Part shown: positions 33,600 through 45,974 of the stretch, in pieces | Layout of the letters: every line of letters starts with the position of its first letter | Numbering within the stretch: position 1 is the stretch's first letter | From: Coix lacryma-jobi var. lacryma-jobi | Lineage: Eukaryota > Streptophyta > Magnoliopsida > Poales > Poaceae | DNA: 64,000 nt | Reading direction: 5' to 3' | Assembly (NCBI GenBank): GCA_009763385.1 | Contig: CM019825.1 | Span: 112,711,131-112,775,130 of the forward strand | The notes under the pieces: model-generated | The model's database searches: none | What the model was told of the DNA's origin: nothing | The model's input: only the letters and a program-made list of their open reading frames with translations | Position numbers and translations under genes: made by a program

Positions 33600-35850
33600 T
33601 TTTGGTTTGTCACTTGTGTAACTTCCTGTTTATACATGTTGGTGCTATTTTTATGGTGAAACCATTTTTGAATGGCTTAAAACTGCTCACTTTGCTCATA
33701 TGTTCATATTTCGTATTCTATGATCAGTTTGAGCCTTTGCTGGCATTTGTGCTTGTTGTTGAGTAGTTGGATCAGCACTCTTTAGAGCATCTATTCACTC
33801 TATGGAATATATACCTGAAGCTACTAACTTGCTTTTGTGACTCATATGCATTTTGCCTTGTTGTGTGCATTTTTAGCTAAGGGGATAAATTTTGACAAAT
33901 CATGTCCCTAGTTGTATGCACTATTGAAGGGGGAGTTTGCTCGATTTCTGCTTTGACGAGCTGTTCCATTGGTTTGGAGCGACTTTCAGCCTATATGGTT
34001 TTTCAATTGGTTTGGAGCAGTTTTGGCTAGTTGTGTTGAGCCTTTGCCTCTTTCTGGAGGAACTAGCTTGTTTTTGCTTGCCTTGCCTCGACCTTCCTGG
34101 CTAGTGGTGTTGAGCCTGTTCTACCTCTTCTTGAGGGCTAGCTTTGTTTTGCTTGGTTGCGTTGACCCGTTGCCCATGTCTTTGGGAACCAAGTTGTCTC
34201 GCTCACTCCATTCGTCTTCTGTTGGCTTTGCTTCGCTTCTGGTCGTTTGGTTGAGTTCGCTTCCTCCTTCTTCCTTCTTCTATTTTCATATGATTTGTGT
34301 TGGTAGTTGACAATGCACTCATCAAGGGGGAGATTGTGGATACATGGGTGTATGCCGGATCTTGAGATGATGAGTGATTGTCAACTGGTATGATGCGCAT
34401 GTTCTTTGGCTTGTGTTGTGCAGGTGTTGAGCACGGATACAGTGATCAAAGGCAAGGTGAAGGTCAAGAAGAGACGTGTCGTGCCGATGGACCCGGAGCG
34501 GTGAAGGGCGAACGTGAGGCTTGGACTGACGGACCGGTGGCCTGAGGATCGGCCGTGGTGGCTGACAGCCTGGGACAGCGACAAGTGAAGACTTGCGGGT
34601 GGACGGGGTGCACGGGCGCTGCATCCCTCTACGGTTCGGTTTGGTGGTTGAGCCACAGAAAAACCACCGAGTGGACGGTTTCTAGTTTTTGGGCCTCAAA
34701 ACCTAGGTGCGGCCGGTTTCCGAGTTTGGGCCACAAAACTCGGGCTGAGGACGGTTTCCAGGTTTGGGCCTCAAAACCTGGGTGCTGGCGGGTTTCTCAG
34801 TTTGGGCCACAAAACTCAGGCGACGGACGACATGTTTCCCGGTTTCGGCCTCAAAACCGGGGGATGGCCCAGGTTTCCTGGTTTCGGCCTCGAAACCGAG
34901 GGGAGGTCCGTGAAAAGGACGAGCGGTGCAGTGGCAGCACGTGGCGGCATCCGGTGAGGTCGCGTCGAGGCGAAGCTACCTGATGTGCGGGCGTGGCCGT
35001 CAGATCAACATCAACCTCGAGTTGTTCAGGAATACCCTTAGGGTTAGCCTGCTCGCTCATTAGCTGTAAGGGTAGAAGGGGAATAATTGTATTAGGTTAT
35101 ATAAGGAGAGGCCACCCCTCCCTCCAGACTATGTCAACCATTGCTATTTCCACTTAGGGTTTCCTGCTCTCCAACATCCCTGCTGTAGCTACTTAGATCC
35201 GCAGAGACGTTGAACAATACCTCTGTGTATTTGGATTTTGCGGAAACGGGACCGGATTCCCGTTGTCTCCTCGTGGGGATGAATTTCGGTTGGAAATTGA
35301 GGTTGTGATTTGCGTTCTTGTGTAGTTCTTGGCGTTTTTCTTTTCACCTCAAGTTTCCCGTCGATCGATCTCTCTCCACGTTGCTCCGTTTGGAAAACTG
35401 TTTGAATCAACTTATTCTTTATCGTGAGGGGATAGTTTCCACCGAAGCAATTCAACTCAATCCTCACGAACATGTAGATCCATTGGTTTTTGTAATTGGA
35501 TCGGTTTTCTCCCCTTTACCCCCAATTCATCCGACTCACCGATTTGGAGTTAGGGCTGAGCCATGATCTCTGAGGAGCCCACTAACATCCTTGTGACCTC
35601 TCAGATCGAGTCTTGGCTCTAGAGCTTTTGATTCGGAGGAGATCGGTTTGAATTAACGAAAAACAACACTGCTGTCGGGAGCATCGGATGCTCGACTCGG
35701 GGGCATCGGAAGCTGAGTTCATCGCATCGGACGCTCAGACGCCACGTGTCACGAACAACGTTTTTCAAATGAGCATCGGACGCTGGGCATCGGACGCTCC
35801 GATGACCATCGGAAGCGCCGGAGCCTGAGCATCGGACGCTGGGTCACAAA
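33600..35850 (+). mobile_element. Element E: truncated Sirevirus 3' end
   Basis: Plus-strand remnant made of the 3' untranslated internal region (33600-34334), a purine tract (CAAGGGGGAGATTG, ending 34334) and a 3' LTR starting TGTGGATACATGGG at 34335. It matches the corresponding region of H read in reverse (44424 upward). The LTR has the palindrome array (about 34675-34905) and GCATCGGACGCT-type motifs (35680-35840), then breaks off near 35850 without the terminal CCAGAAAGC/TTCA end, so it was truncated. C inserted at 33599/33600. Confidence 0.82.
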
Positions 35851-36304
35851 GCTTAATTTAACTCAATGCAATTATTAGTCATGTTTATATTTAGAACTCT
35901 CCGGAACTTTAGTGTTGTTTAGAACAAGATAATAGCAACTTAGATCATCACATGTCATATCCCAATTACCTAGTCCTTAGATTAAGTATTTGCGATCCAT
36001 GTATTTAATTTTATTTTAAGGCATCATCATTAATTAGGAGAACTCATGCTTTGAAGACTAGGTACTTGAAAGAAATTAGATAGAGCAACTATTCATCATT
36101 TTCATGCAAAAGATTAGAGAGAGAGGGTTCTCTTTTAGTCATCAACTTCTTAAAACAAACTATTTTTTATTATTTAATCTAACACACTTTAAGATATAAT
36201 ATAAAAACTAATAATAATAGTAGTAGTAGTAATAATAATAAAGACATACCTAAATCGCGAAGATAACGGGGGTGCGTCTCCCCCAAGCTGGTTCCCTTAA
36301 TAGC

Positions 36305-36475
36305 GTTGAGCCTTCATGTGCCCATAAATTTTTGTCTCTTTTTTAATTAATGGTGAGCCTTCATGTGCTCACATTTTTCTGTTCTTCTTTAATTAATGGT
36401 GAGCCTTCATGTGCCCACATATTTTTGTTCTATTCTTTTTAGGGTGAGCCTTCATGTGCTCACATTTTTTTTTGA
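36305..36475. repeat. Four-copy tandem repeat of about 46 bp with internal hairpin
   Basis: Units start at 36305, 36352, 36398 and 36443 with (G)GTGAGCCTTCATGTGC and a T-rich second half. In units 2 and 4 GTGAGC and GCTCAC form a six-base stem. Confidence 0.85.
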
Positions 36476-37306
36476 ATTTGTTTATAGAATGAAAAACTTA
36501 AGAGGATAAAGATACTTACGTGGATACATGGGGGTGCCTTCCCCCAAGCTGAATGTTGACGTAGTCGTTCGATCTTGCAATGTAGCAGACTGGCAGTGAA
36601 TATGTCCTTTCTCTATTAGAGCTTTGATTGATGTTGATGTTTGTTGAGACAGTGCTCCAACAGTGGATGGAGCATTCACTTGCTCATCAGCTTTTCTTGG
36701 CCTTTCAAATCCTGTGAAAGTCAAATAGACAACGAAACTTGTAGAACAGATTAAGCATTAGCGGTTGGCCACTCAAGCCTTAGTTGTCTAGAATTTCAGT
36801 AAGATCTCTTTCTTAATATTTTTGTATTTTAATATCTTTACGATGCAAGAGAAAAATGCAACAGGATGAATGTATGCATATTTTTTTTATTTTTTTTATG
36901 CCACCACGGTGAACATTCCTGTGGGTTTTTACACACCATAGAATTATTCACATGGGGCTTCATGGTTTATGATGCAGTAATATATTATTTTTTTATTTTG
37001 TTTTCTAATTAGAATGTTTGTGAATTAAATATGATGATATAAAAAATGATTATGAATTAAATATGAGAAATATGCTGCAAAGTAAATATAAAGATAACTA
37101 CCGATTTTTACCTTTTGGCGAAGGTTCAGATATTTAGTTCCGACGAACCGAACCTTCCCTTGGTTCAGACCTCCTATGGTATGTCAAACGTTTGGAAAGT
37201 TGTTATTGATTGTACCTCTTAGGTGCAGACATTTTCTCCCATACTTTCTTGGTCTAAGTCTGCACTTCGTGTGGTTCATTGTCTTGAGGTTTCTCTCCTT
37301 TCTTTT

Positions 37307-37560
37307 CTAGGACAGTGTAGATAGCTTCTTCTTCGTGATTGGCCTCTCTATTCTTGATAGTTTGTCTTCTTTGGCTTTGAGAGCGGCGTCTTTCACTTCT
37401 ATTCTTCTTGGGTGCTTCATTCGGCATGTAGTTGATGAAGTTGCATCATGCCTTTTCTCCAGGAAAGTGAAAATGGATTTCCTCTTGTACATGATTGCAC
37501 TTGTAGCATAGAGGAATGGTCTTCCTAGGATGAGGTGGACATCATCGTCTTCTCATGTTG
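37307..37560 (-). pseudogene. Aspartic protease fragment of element F
   Basis: The minus strand encodes LILGRPFLYATSAI followed by about 55 more residues rich in Lys and Glu, the conserved second motif of Gypsy aspartic proteases. The active-site Asp motif is not found upstream in frame before the CACTA boundary. A remnant only. Confidence 0.65.
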
Positions 37561-37814
37561 AGAATCAAGAAGTCTGTGGGGACTTCATGACCTCTAATTC
37601 TGACTACGACATCTTCCATCATTCCTTCTTGTTTATGCCTCTTGATATGGTGTCACTCATGTCATTTGTTGGTCCAGCAGTTTGAAGTGAAGCGTTAATT
37701 GTGGACCCTGGCAGCATCTTGCTCAGTGTGCATGTTCTTGTAGATCTAGGACCTTCACTCTGTAGAATTTGTCCTGCTCATAAAGACAAGGTAGAGCACT
37801 ACTACAAAAAAAAA

Positions 37815-38062
37815 CTTGCGCAGCGTTGCCTAAATGGGCTCCGTGGCGGACACAGTTTTTTCCCGCCACGGTTATTCGGTGGCCGGCATGCAGCGGTCGA
37901 CCGCCGAAGCGCCCGCTGTGCTTAATCTTCTTTAACCGCAGCGGGCTTCCTTATATGCCCGCTGCAGTTAATGATTAACCGCAGCGGGCGACGTAACGTG
38001 CCCGCGGCAGTTAAATAAGATTAACCGCAGCGGGCTCCTTATGTTTCCCGCTTCGGTTATTC
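37815..38062. repeat. Left subterminal repeat array of CACTA element
   Basis: Inverted pairs of TTAACCGCAGCGGGC and its complement are spaced by a few bases, some with one or two changes. In CACTA elements such repeats bind the element's TnpA-type protein. The array ends directly at a TATA-like CTATTTAAG (38068-38076), the likely promoter of the transposase gene. Confidence 0.85.
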
Positions 38063-38475
38063 CTTGCTATTTAAGCCGCCGCCGCCAGCAGAAAGGAACT
38101 CGATCATCTTCTTCCTCTACACCAAAAACGGGGGAAGAAGTTTTGCCGAATTTTTGTTCCAAATAACTTGTTTTTGAGGTTTATTTGTTTGATTTGGAGG
38201 AGATGTACTCCACAAGAGGTACCTAGATGATCTCCACCCTCTTTCCCCTCTCTTTTTCTCTCTTTTTAGCCTCCCTTTTAGATCTAGTTTCATGTAGAAG
38301 AGAGAAAACTGGTATTTATTTCTTGAAGTTCATCATGGATGCATTAATTTTATTTGCCGTTGTTATTAATTCTGTCCCTAGATTTAACATAAATATAATA
38401 AATTATTATTTTTTTCTAATTCATCTTTGTTTTGTGATTCATGATGTGTGTAATTAATTAAGGATCGTAGGTACG

Positions 38476-41400
38476 ATGGACCGGTCGGAATGGATGTATA
38501 AGATCAATAGAGTACTTGATGTGCGGTATATCGTTGAAGTGAGAAAGTTTATTGCCGCTGCGAAAGCTGACCGTGAGAGATCGAATCAGATGACAATCAT
38601 ATGTCCATGTCATCGTTGCAAGAATCTGACCGCCTTCAAAGACGAAGGCACAGTGCAATCTCATTTGATTCGTTTTGGTTTCATGGATGATTACACGGTG
38701 TGGACTCATCACGGCGAGAGATTCAATCCGAGTGTCAGGGCGGCATCTGGAGTAAGCTCAGCGTCGACGACGACGGTGAACCAAGATCCTGGAGCGCACG
38801 TCTCATCAGCAACAGTAGCGCCTGCCTTCAGTGACAGTAGTCGTGACCACATCGCTGTGGAGGCAGATGTACTCCAGGATATGACAGATGATGCTGGTGG
38901 AGATGTTGAGGACGCTACGGTGCAGGACCCTGTGGATGTGCAGCTGTTTCAGGATTTACTCAAACACATCGACAAAGACGACGTTGTGTATAGCTCCCCG
39001 AAGTCGCTAGAAAATTTTAGAGAGATGAAGCAGGCGTCACTTGATCCTTTATATAAGGACGGCGAGGAATGTTCGAAGGATTGCACGGTGCTCCGTTTCA
39101 ACCTCCACATGCCGATGATGAAGGCTCGGCATGGGTGGTCAGATAGTAGCTTTGATGAGCTGTTAGGTTACCTTGCTAAAACATTCCCGACGAGTAACAA
39201 GATTCCAACAAATACATATCGGGCGAAGAAGCTTATCCGGCCAGTGGCGATGAAGCTTAAAAAGTTCGATGCCTGACCTAACCACTGCATCCTCTATCGG
39301 GGCACAAAGTATAAGAATTTGACGAGCTGTCCACACTGTGGCGCCAGTCGCTACAAAATCCTGGCTATCGCGTGGATGCAGACGACGATGAGGCCTTGCG
39401 AGGTGGTCAGAGGAAGAAGAAGAAGGGTGTCAAGAAGAGCAATGTTGCAGCCAACCGCATCTCGGCTCATCAGCAGTACGAGGAAGAAGAGGGTTACACG
39501 TTGAGGAGAAGTCCGACACTGTCGGTGTGGTACATGCCAGTGATCGACCGCCTCCGTGCGCTATTTGGGAACCTAGAGGACGCGAAGCTGATGTCCTGGC
39601 ATGCATCAGCTGACCGCTTGAAGGACGATGGCATGCTGCGGCACCCCTCCGATGGCCACCAGTGGAAAGATTTCGACAAGGCCTACCTGTAATTTGGCAA
39701 AGATCCCAGGAACGTTCGGTTCACGCTTAGCACCGATGGGATGAATCCGTTCGGCGAGCTGAGCAGCTCCCACAGCACCTGGCCGGTCGTACTGACCATC
39801 TACAACCTACCTCCCCATCTGTGTCAGAGGCGCAGGTATCTTCTGTTGACCATGCTTATCTCGGGATCGAAGCAGCCCGGCAATGATATCGATATTTTCC
39901 TGGAGCCGGTAATGGAGGAAATGAAGGAGCTATTTGATGTTGGGGTTGAGATGGTGGATGCGTCCCTCAAGGAAAAGTTCACCCTAAAAGCCATCATCTT
40001 TGTCACCATCACCGACTACCCTGGCCTCTTCTCACTGTCGGGGCAGATCAAAGGGAAGACCGGCTGCGTAATGTGCATCGACGAGACATGCTACACTTAC
40101 CTCAAGGGATCGAACAAGATGGTCTACATGAGGCACAGTCGGTTCCTTCCAAAAAGGCACAGATATAGAAGAAGTGTCATGAATCAATTATTCGATGATT
40201 AGGGCGAGCCACAGGGTGAACCACCGGCGCAGACTAGTTGGGGGCCAAAGGTGTATGAGATGGTGAAGGATATTGATCAGATCGAGTTTGGGAAGAAGAA
40301 GAAGCCATCAGAGGAGGGGACAAAACAAACGAGGAAGCGAAAGCGAGACACAACGGAGGAAGCATCACAGGTCCCCTCTATTCCTTTCAAGAAGAGGTCG
40401 ATTTTCTTCGAGTACCTGTCATATTGGAAGACACTGAAAACACCCCATGCCATCGACTGTATGCATCTCGAGAAGAACGTCTTTGATAGCATGATCGGTG
40501 TCCTGCTAGACATCCCGGGAAAGACGAAGGATGGTCTGAAGTCACAGACGGATCTTCTCAACCAGGGCATCAGGCAGGACCTTCACCCTGGGGCACCTCA
40601 TAATGGTAAAGTCGATCTTCCAGGTGCAGCCTACAACCTAAGGCATGGCGAGAAGACTGCTATGCTCAACCTTTTCAGGGGTATCAAGGTGCCTACCGGT
40701 TTCTCTAACAACATTAAAAGCCTCGTCTCCTTGAAAGACCTCACATTGACTGGCTACAACGCACATGACTGCCACATCATGCTGACGGTGTTCCTTCCAA
40801 TTGTGATAAGGGTTATCGGTCCAGAGTACGTGAAGATGGTGGTCACTCGGATATCAAACTTCTTTAACCGCATCACGCAGAAGGTCATCGGTAAGGCTGA
40901 CCTCCCTGCCCTTAAGGACTTCATCGCGGAGACCCTTTGCCAACTTGAGATGTGCTTTCCCCCATCATATTTTGATATTATGGTACACCTAATGATGCAC
41001 ATGGTGGATCAGATCGAGCAACTAGGCCCCGTGTACCTACACGAGATGTGGACGTATGAGCGGTTCATGTCCATCCTCAACAGATATGTTCATAACCGTG
41101 CTCACCCGGAGGGCTCTATGATCGAGGCGTACACAACTGAAGAGGCAGTGAACTGGTGTATGAGGTACATAAAAGATGGGAGGGCGATTGGGTTGCCTGT
41201 CCATCAGCACGAGGGCAGAACCGCGGGCATGGGGTGCACGGGCCGAAAAGTTCGCACGGATATACCATACAAGGAGATTGAACAAGCTCATTACAACATC
41301 CTTCATCAGTTGATGAGCATGGAGAAATATGTCGAGAGGCACATAGAAGAGATCCACGCCGCTAATGACGCACAACGCATAGAGGCATGGGTCCAAAATG

Positions 41401-42080
41401 AGCACAGGAACAGTTTCATAGATTGGCTCAAAGAGCAACACGTACCCCTAGAAAGACGCCCTGATGATGAAGATACGGAGACCGTGCAGAAGCTTCTGCA
41501 AGGCCCGTCAAGCCAAATCACGATGTGGCAAGGGTACGATGTGAAGGGGTATAGGTTCCACACGAAAGAGAAGGACAAGAAGAGCGCGGCACAGAACTGC
41601 GGTGTTCGATATGAGGGCGTCGACGAGGCCACAAACACGAGGACGCAATACTATGGCCAGATCGAAGAAATATGGGAACTTGACTATGGCAAGGACGTAT
41701 GCGTAACCGTCTTCCGGTGCCACTGGGTAAACCCCAAAGCGGTTGCGGTCGACAGTTTCGGGCTAACCACCGTGAACCTCAAAAGTATCGGGTACAAAGA
41801 TGACCAATGGGTACTCGCAACCAATGTCGCGCAAGTGGCCTACTATATCTATCCGGAGGACCCAAAGAGGCATGTGGTCGTGTCTGGAAAGCAGCAGATT
41901 GTTGGAGCTGATGGGGTCCAAAGCCCAGAACAATACAACAACTATGCAGAGCTCCAACTTTTTACCGATTTTGCAAAGAAGATCAAGGCCATCGAGGACT
42001 GTTGCAACAAGAGCGGTATGAAGCCCTGGGCCCGTCCAGATGGTGAGAAGCGGTCCGTGAAAGCCCCCGCACCAAAATAG
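38476..42080 (+). pseudogene. CACTA transposase (TnpD type), broken
   Basis: The start ATG 38476 opens a Transpos_assoc-like domain (residues 1-85: MDRSEWMY, then CPCHRCKN and a TVWTHHGERF end). The Transposase_21-like catalytic region is about 39270-40200, with LSTDGMNPFG containing a likely catalytic Asp and GNDIDIFLEP later. The last ORF (40251-42080, 609 codons) carries DUF4218-like (about 40750-41180, YFDIMVHLMMHM) and DUF4216-like (about 41600-41740) domains. Damage: TGA at 39274, a frameshift near 39365, TAA near 39690 and TAG at 40201. Full-length relatives are about 1000-1200 residues, as here when the pieces are summed. It would cut the element at its ends. A T-rich leader with possible intron lies at 38110-38475. 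Confidence 0.88.
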
Positions 42081-42297
42081 GATGTACATATGCCACACGT
42101 CTATGTAATAATGTAGTGGACAAGTGATGTAATAGTATTGTAGACAAGTTTTGTAATAAAGTAGTGAGCCTGGAAATAATTATCAAAAAGTAAAATATTT
42201 GTTCTACAATAAGTGAACCAATATTATTAATAAGTTTTGCAATTTAGTAATATTTGTTATTATATTGTTATTAAATTAACTTAAACTCTACAAGTAT
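42081..42297 (+). other. Transposase gene 3' flank
   Basis: AT-rich, about 220 bases, with several AATAAT/AATAAA-like strings (near 42156 and 42230) that could serve polyadenylation. Nothing else seen. Confidence 0.4.
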
Positions 42298-42417
42298 TAA
42301 CCGCAGCGGGCAACGTAAGTGCACGCTGCGGTAATACCTATTTACCACAGCGGACACATTAAAATGCCCGCTGCGGTTAATATTTACCGCAGCGGACCCT
42401 TAAGATGCCCGCTGCGG
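42298..42417. repeat. Internal repeat array of CACTA element, cut by H
   Basis: The same TTAACCGCAGCGGGC/GCCCGCTGCGGTTAA inverted pairs as at the termini, about three hairpin units. H inserted in the last one at TGCGG; the array resumes at 53803 with TGCGGTTATT followed by a TATA box. Confidence 0.85.
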
Positions 42418-44424
42418 TGAAGGACCAAAAGTGCTACCAGAAAGCGACCAGAGGGGGGGGGTGAATGAGAGCTACAAATTTTCCTGCCGGAAACTTTCAG
42501 CCACTGTCGCAAGAATCAATCCCAAGAGCAAAGCTAGAGCTTGCAAGTGTCCACGACCCTAGATGTAGGGTGGATGCTTCCAAGAAGCACAGCGGGACAC
42601 TACACAACCCTAGAGACCCAACGCAAAAGATGGAAACCAAATCCGTCAACGGAGGAACAAACTGCCGACGAAACTGCGCGAACTCAGCAGCATCGGACGC
42701 TGGCAGCATCCGATGACCAACCAACGGATGCGTCCGATGCAAACAGGGCAAATTTGGAACCTTCCTGCATAGACATCGGACGCTGCTACAGGGAAACAGT
42801 AGCGTCCGATGCTCGACCTCCGGCGCGTCCGATGGCAACGGACGCTCCGATGGTCAGCGTCCGATGCTCCTTTAAAATTACTGTCAGGTGACACGTGGCC
42901 ACGGACGCTCCGAAGTGATGAACTCCAGCGTCCGATGCTCACAGTCCCAGGTGTCTGATGGTCCCGAAACTGTGCAGTTCTTCCGCGAAAGTCACTCGAT
43001 CTCCTCCGAATCAAAAGCACTAAGGCTTAGACTTGGTATGAGGAGTTCCAAGGAGGTTAGTGAGCTATCCCAAAAGAATCATGGCTCGAACCTAACTCCA
43101 AATTGGTGAATTGGAAGAATCTGGGACTAAGGGAGCAAAAACGATTCAAACATAAAACCGCTCGATCTCCTAGACCGTGAGGTTAGAGGTGAATTCCTTC
43201 GGTGGAAAGAAGTGCCTCACGATCTAGAACAACTTGGTTCAAACGGATTTGCAAAAGATGAACCGAGCAAAGAGATCAATCGATGGGAAAAACGTGGAGA
43301 AAAGTAATCCGCGAAGAACACAAACAAAACACGAATCACAAACACGAATTTGCAACCGTGTGGCTACCACACGCTACAATGGTGAGGTTATGGCCTCACT
43401 TCCTCAAAAATCTCACAAGCACAGAGGTATTGATCTCTTCTCTGTGGATCTCAGGTTCGCTACAGTAGGGATGTGGGAGAGCAGGAAGCCCTAGAAGCAA
43501 AAGAGCAAATGACTGAGATGGATGGGGAGGTGGGTGTCTCCCCCTACTTATCTTAATCCTAACTATTCCTAATTCCCACTCTACCCCTAACTACTTACAG
43601 AGCGAACCAACTAAACCCTATGGTTATTCTGGACCAACTCGGAGGTAGGTGGATCCGACGGCCATGCCTGCACAAGTCGTAGCGTTGCCTCGACGCAACA
43701 TCCCGATTGCCGCCATGTGCCGCCACCGCTCTGCACCCCCGGTTTTGTGGCCCAAACCAGGAAACCAGCCTTTCCAGCCAACCCGCGGTTTTGAGGCCCA
43801 AACCGGGAAACCAGCCCACCAGCATCTGAGTTTTGAGGCCCAAACTCTGCAAACCCGCAGTGCCAAGGTTTTGAGGCCCAAACCTGGAAACCGTCCTCAG
43901 CCCGAGTTTTGTGGCCAAACTCGGAAACCCTCAGCACCCAGGTTTTGAGGCCCAAACCTGGAAACCGTCCTCAGCCCGAGTTTTGTGGCCAAACTCGGAA
44001 ACCCTTAGCACCCTGGTTTTGAGGCCCAAACCTGGAAACCGTCCACCCGATGGTTTTTCTCTGGCTCTACCACCAAACCGGAGTTGTAGAGGGGATGCAC
44101 CTCCCGTGCACCCCGTCCAGCGACACGTGTCCCCGAGTCCTCGGCTCAGGCAACACATGACCGCAAGTCTTCGCTCGTCGCTGTCCCATGCTGTCAGCCA
44201 CCACAATTGATCCTCGGGCCACCGGTCCCTCAGTCCAAGCCACACGTCCGCCCTTCGCCACTCTCGGTCCATCGGCACGGCACGTCTCTACTTGACCTTC
44301 ACCTTGCATCTGATCACTGTCTCTGTGCTCGACACCTGCACAACACAAGCCAAAGAACATGCGCATCATCCTAGTTGACAATCACTCATCACTCAGAGAC
44401 TCGGTAAACACCCATGTATCCGCA
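42418..44424 (-). repeat. 3' LTR of element H
   Basis: On the plus strand it runs from TGAAGGACC to TATCCGCA. It contains GCGTCCGATGC-type motifs (about 42690-42960) and the palindrome array (about 43735-44045). The 5' LTR lacks about 90 bp, mainly palindrome units. Single-base differences between the LTRs are scattered. Confidence 0.92.
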
Positions 44425-45974
44425 ATCTCCCCCTTGATGAGTGCATTGTCAACTACCAACACAAATCAAAATAGAAATAGGAGGAAGAAGGAGAAGAGAG
44501 AACTCGACCAAATGACCCAAAAGCATAGCAAAGCCGAAGAAGGTCAAGTGGAAAGAGCAAAACAACTTGGTTCCCAAAGACATGGGCAACGGCTCGACGC
44601 AACCAATCAAAGTAAAGCTAGCCCTCAAGAAGAGGTAGAACAGGCTCAACACCGCTAGCAAATGCCAATTGAAAAATCAAAACAAAAATTCTGGTCCCTC
44701 AAGATAGAGGCACAGAGGCTCAACACAACTAGCAAAGAAAGTTCAATACCAAAGCCTTACGGCCAACAGGAAGTAGCAAAAACTCCCCGTCGAATAGTGC
44801 AAACAACCAGGAAAGCTCCCCCTTGGATCAAACAGAGGGTAATGATTTGCAATTTCTCCCCCTTAGTTGAAAATGCACTTATGAAGAAACAATGCTCCCC
44901 CTCAGAAAATGCACCACAAAAAATGCCAATACGCAGATTTCTCCCCTTCCAAAATGCATATGAGTCAAAATGCAAGTTAGGAGCTTCAGGAGTATACTCA
45001 AGAGAGTGCAAAAATGCTCTACAGAGTTCTGATCCGATGACTCAGAAAATGCACAGAATGCTAGCAAAGGCTCAAACTGATCACTAAGTCTAAAATGAGA
45101 GCAACTAGAGCAGTTTTCAGCCAAAAAGGTATTCACCACTAAAATAGCACAAGACATTTATAGACAGGAAGTCAAACAAGTGCTAAGCATGTATACAAGG
45201 TGAACTACCCCTAGCAAAGTTCAAACATCATGCTATAGAATAAAGTATACACTTGTGATTTCAGTTTTGAATCAGAGATGCAGCGGTGAAATAACACAAG
45301 TTCAGAATTTTAGCAGATGTTTGCGAGAGGTTGAAAGCTTGTCATTGCCTAACTTTTCAACCGAGCGAAGCCTATGCAAAATGCAATCAGAAGCTTAAAG
45401 TGTCGGTTTCGGTCATACACTACACGGCTCGAGTTTAACTCAAATGTGCAATGAGAAACAGTCTCGATACCGTGATGTGTTGACAAGCAATCCCATCTCG
45501 ATCTTTTCAGTTCACTAAAAACTTGGTTCAATTTTATTGACAGGTTATGAACAAACCAAGCAAGTGAGAGACTCAGAGCTAGAGACATAGCAACCTAGCA
45601 TATATGAAAAGCACGAGTGAACTTAACACATCCTACACATGCTAGTTGCATATGTCAATGGTGAACATTTTCAATTTTAAGTTTGTTAAGCAAGTTCACC
45701 ATTCAAAATAGCTCAGCTCACAACATGTATCAGTGATCAGAAAGAGCATAAGCTACAGCATCTACATAAAGCATCGGAGCAAAGACTACACAGAGCATAG
45801 TTACATTCTTCAGACTATATTCAGAGAAAGCTCAGAAATTAAAAGCGTATGCAGAAATGCAAAGATGCATGAAGAAACTAAAAGAACCAACTGAGAAACA
45901 CAAAGTCAGTGTATCATACAAGAGTCAAGATGTTTCCCCCATCTAAAAGGGGAAACACACACCAAGCTCACCTC
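44425..45974 (-). other. 3' untranslated region of element H with multiple purine tracts
   Basis: Read on the minus strand, the tract next to the LTR is CAAGGGGGAGATT (44425-44437). Similar runs recur near 44820, 44860, 44895 and 44940. Repeated purine tracts before the 3' LTR are a described Sirevirus trait. No gene is recognised; short ORFs here look incidental. Confidence 0.8.

Larger units (their letters stand above)
35851..37796 (-). mobile_element. Element F, left part: degraded Athila-like remnant
   Basis: AT-rich sequence with features of an Athila-like 3' internal region on the minus strand: two AGCTTGGGGG hairpin/donor modules (36244-36293, 36511-36550), a 46-bp tandem repeat and a protease fragment. 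A trinucleotide run (TAG/TAA) is at about 36210-36243. The CACTA element G begins at 37797 inside it; 60110-62566 is taken as the other side. Bases 35851-36200 and 36550-37300 show nothing I can name. Confidence 0.55.

Noticed and set aside
35661..35850. Complete LTR end for element E
   Set aside because: The terminal segment shared by D, H and I (CCAGAAAGCGACCAGAGGG and the TGAA end) is missing, so the LTR is truncated.
41037..41441. Antisense ORFs within the CACTA transposase and the Copia pol
   Set aside because: Shadows of the conserved coding frames on the other strand; no motif of their own.
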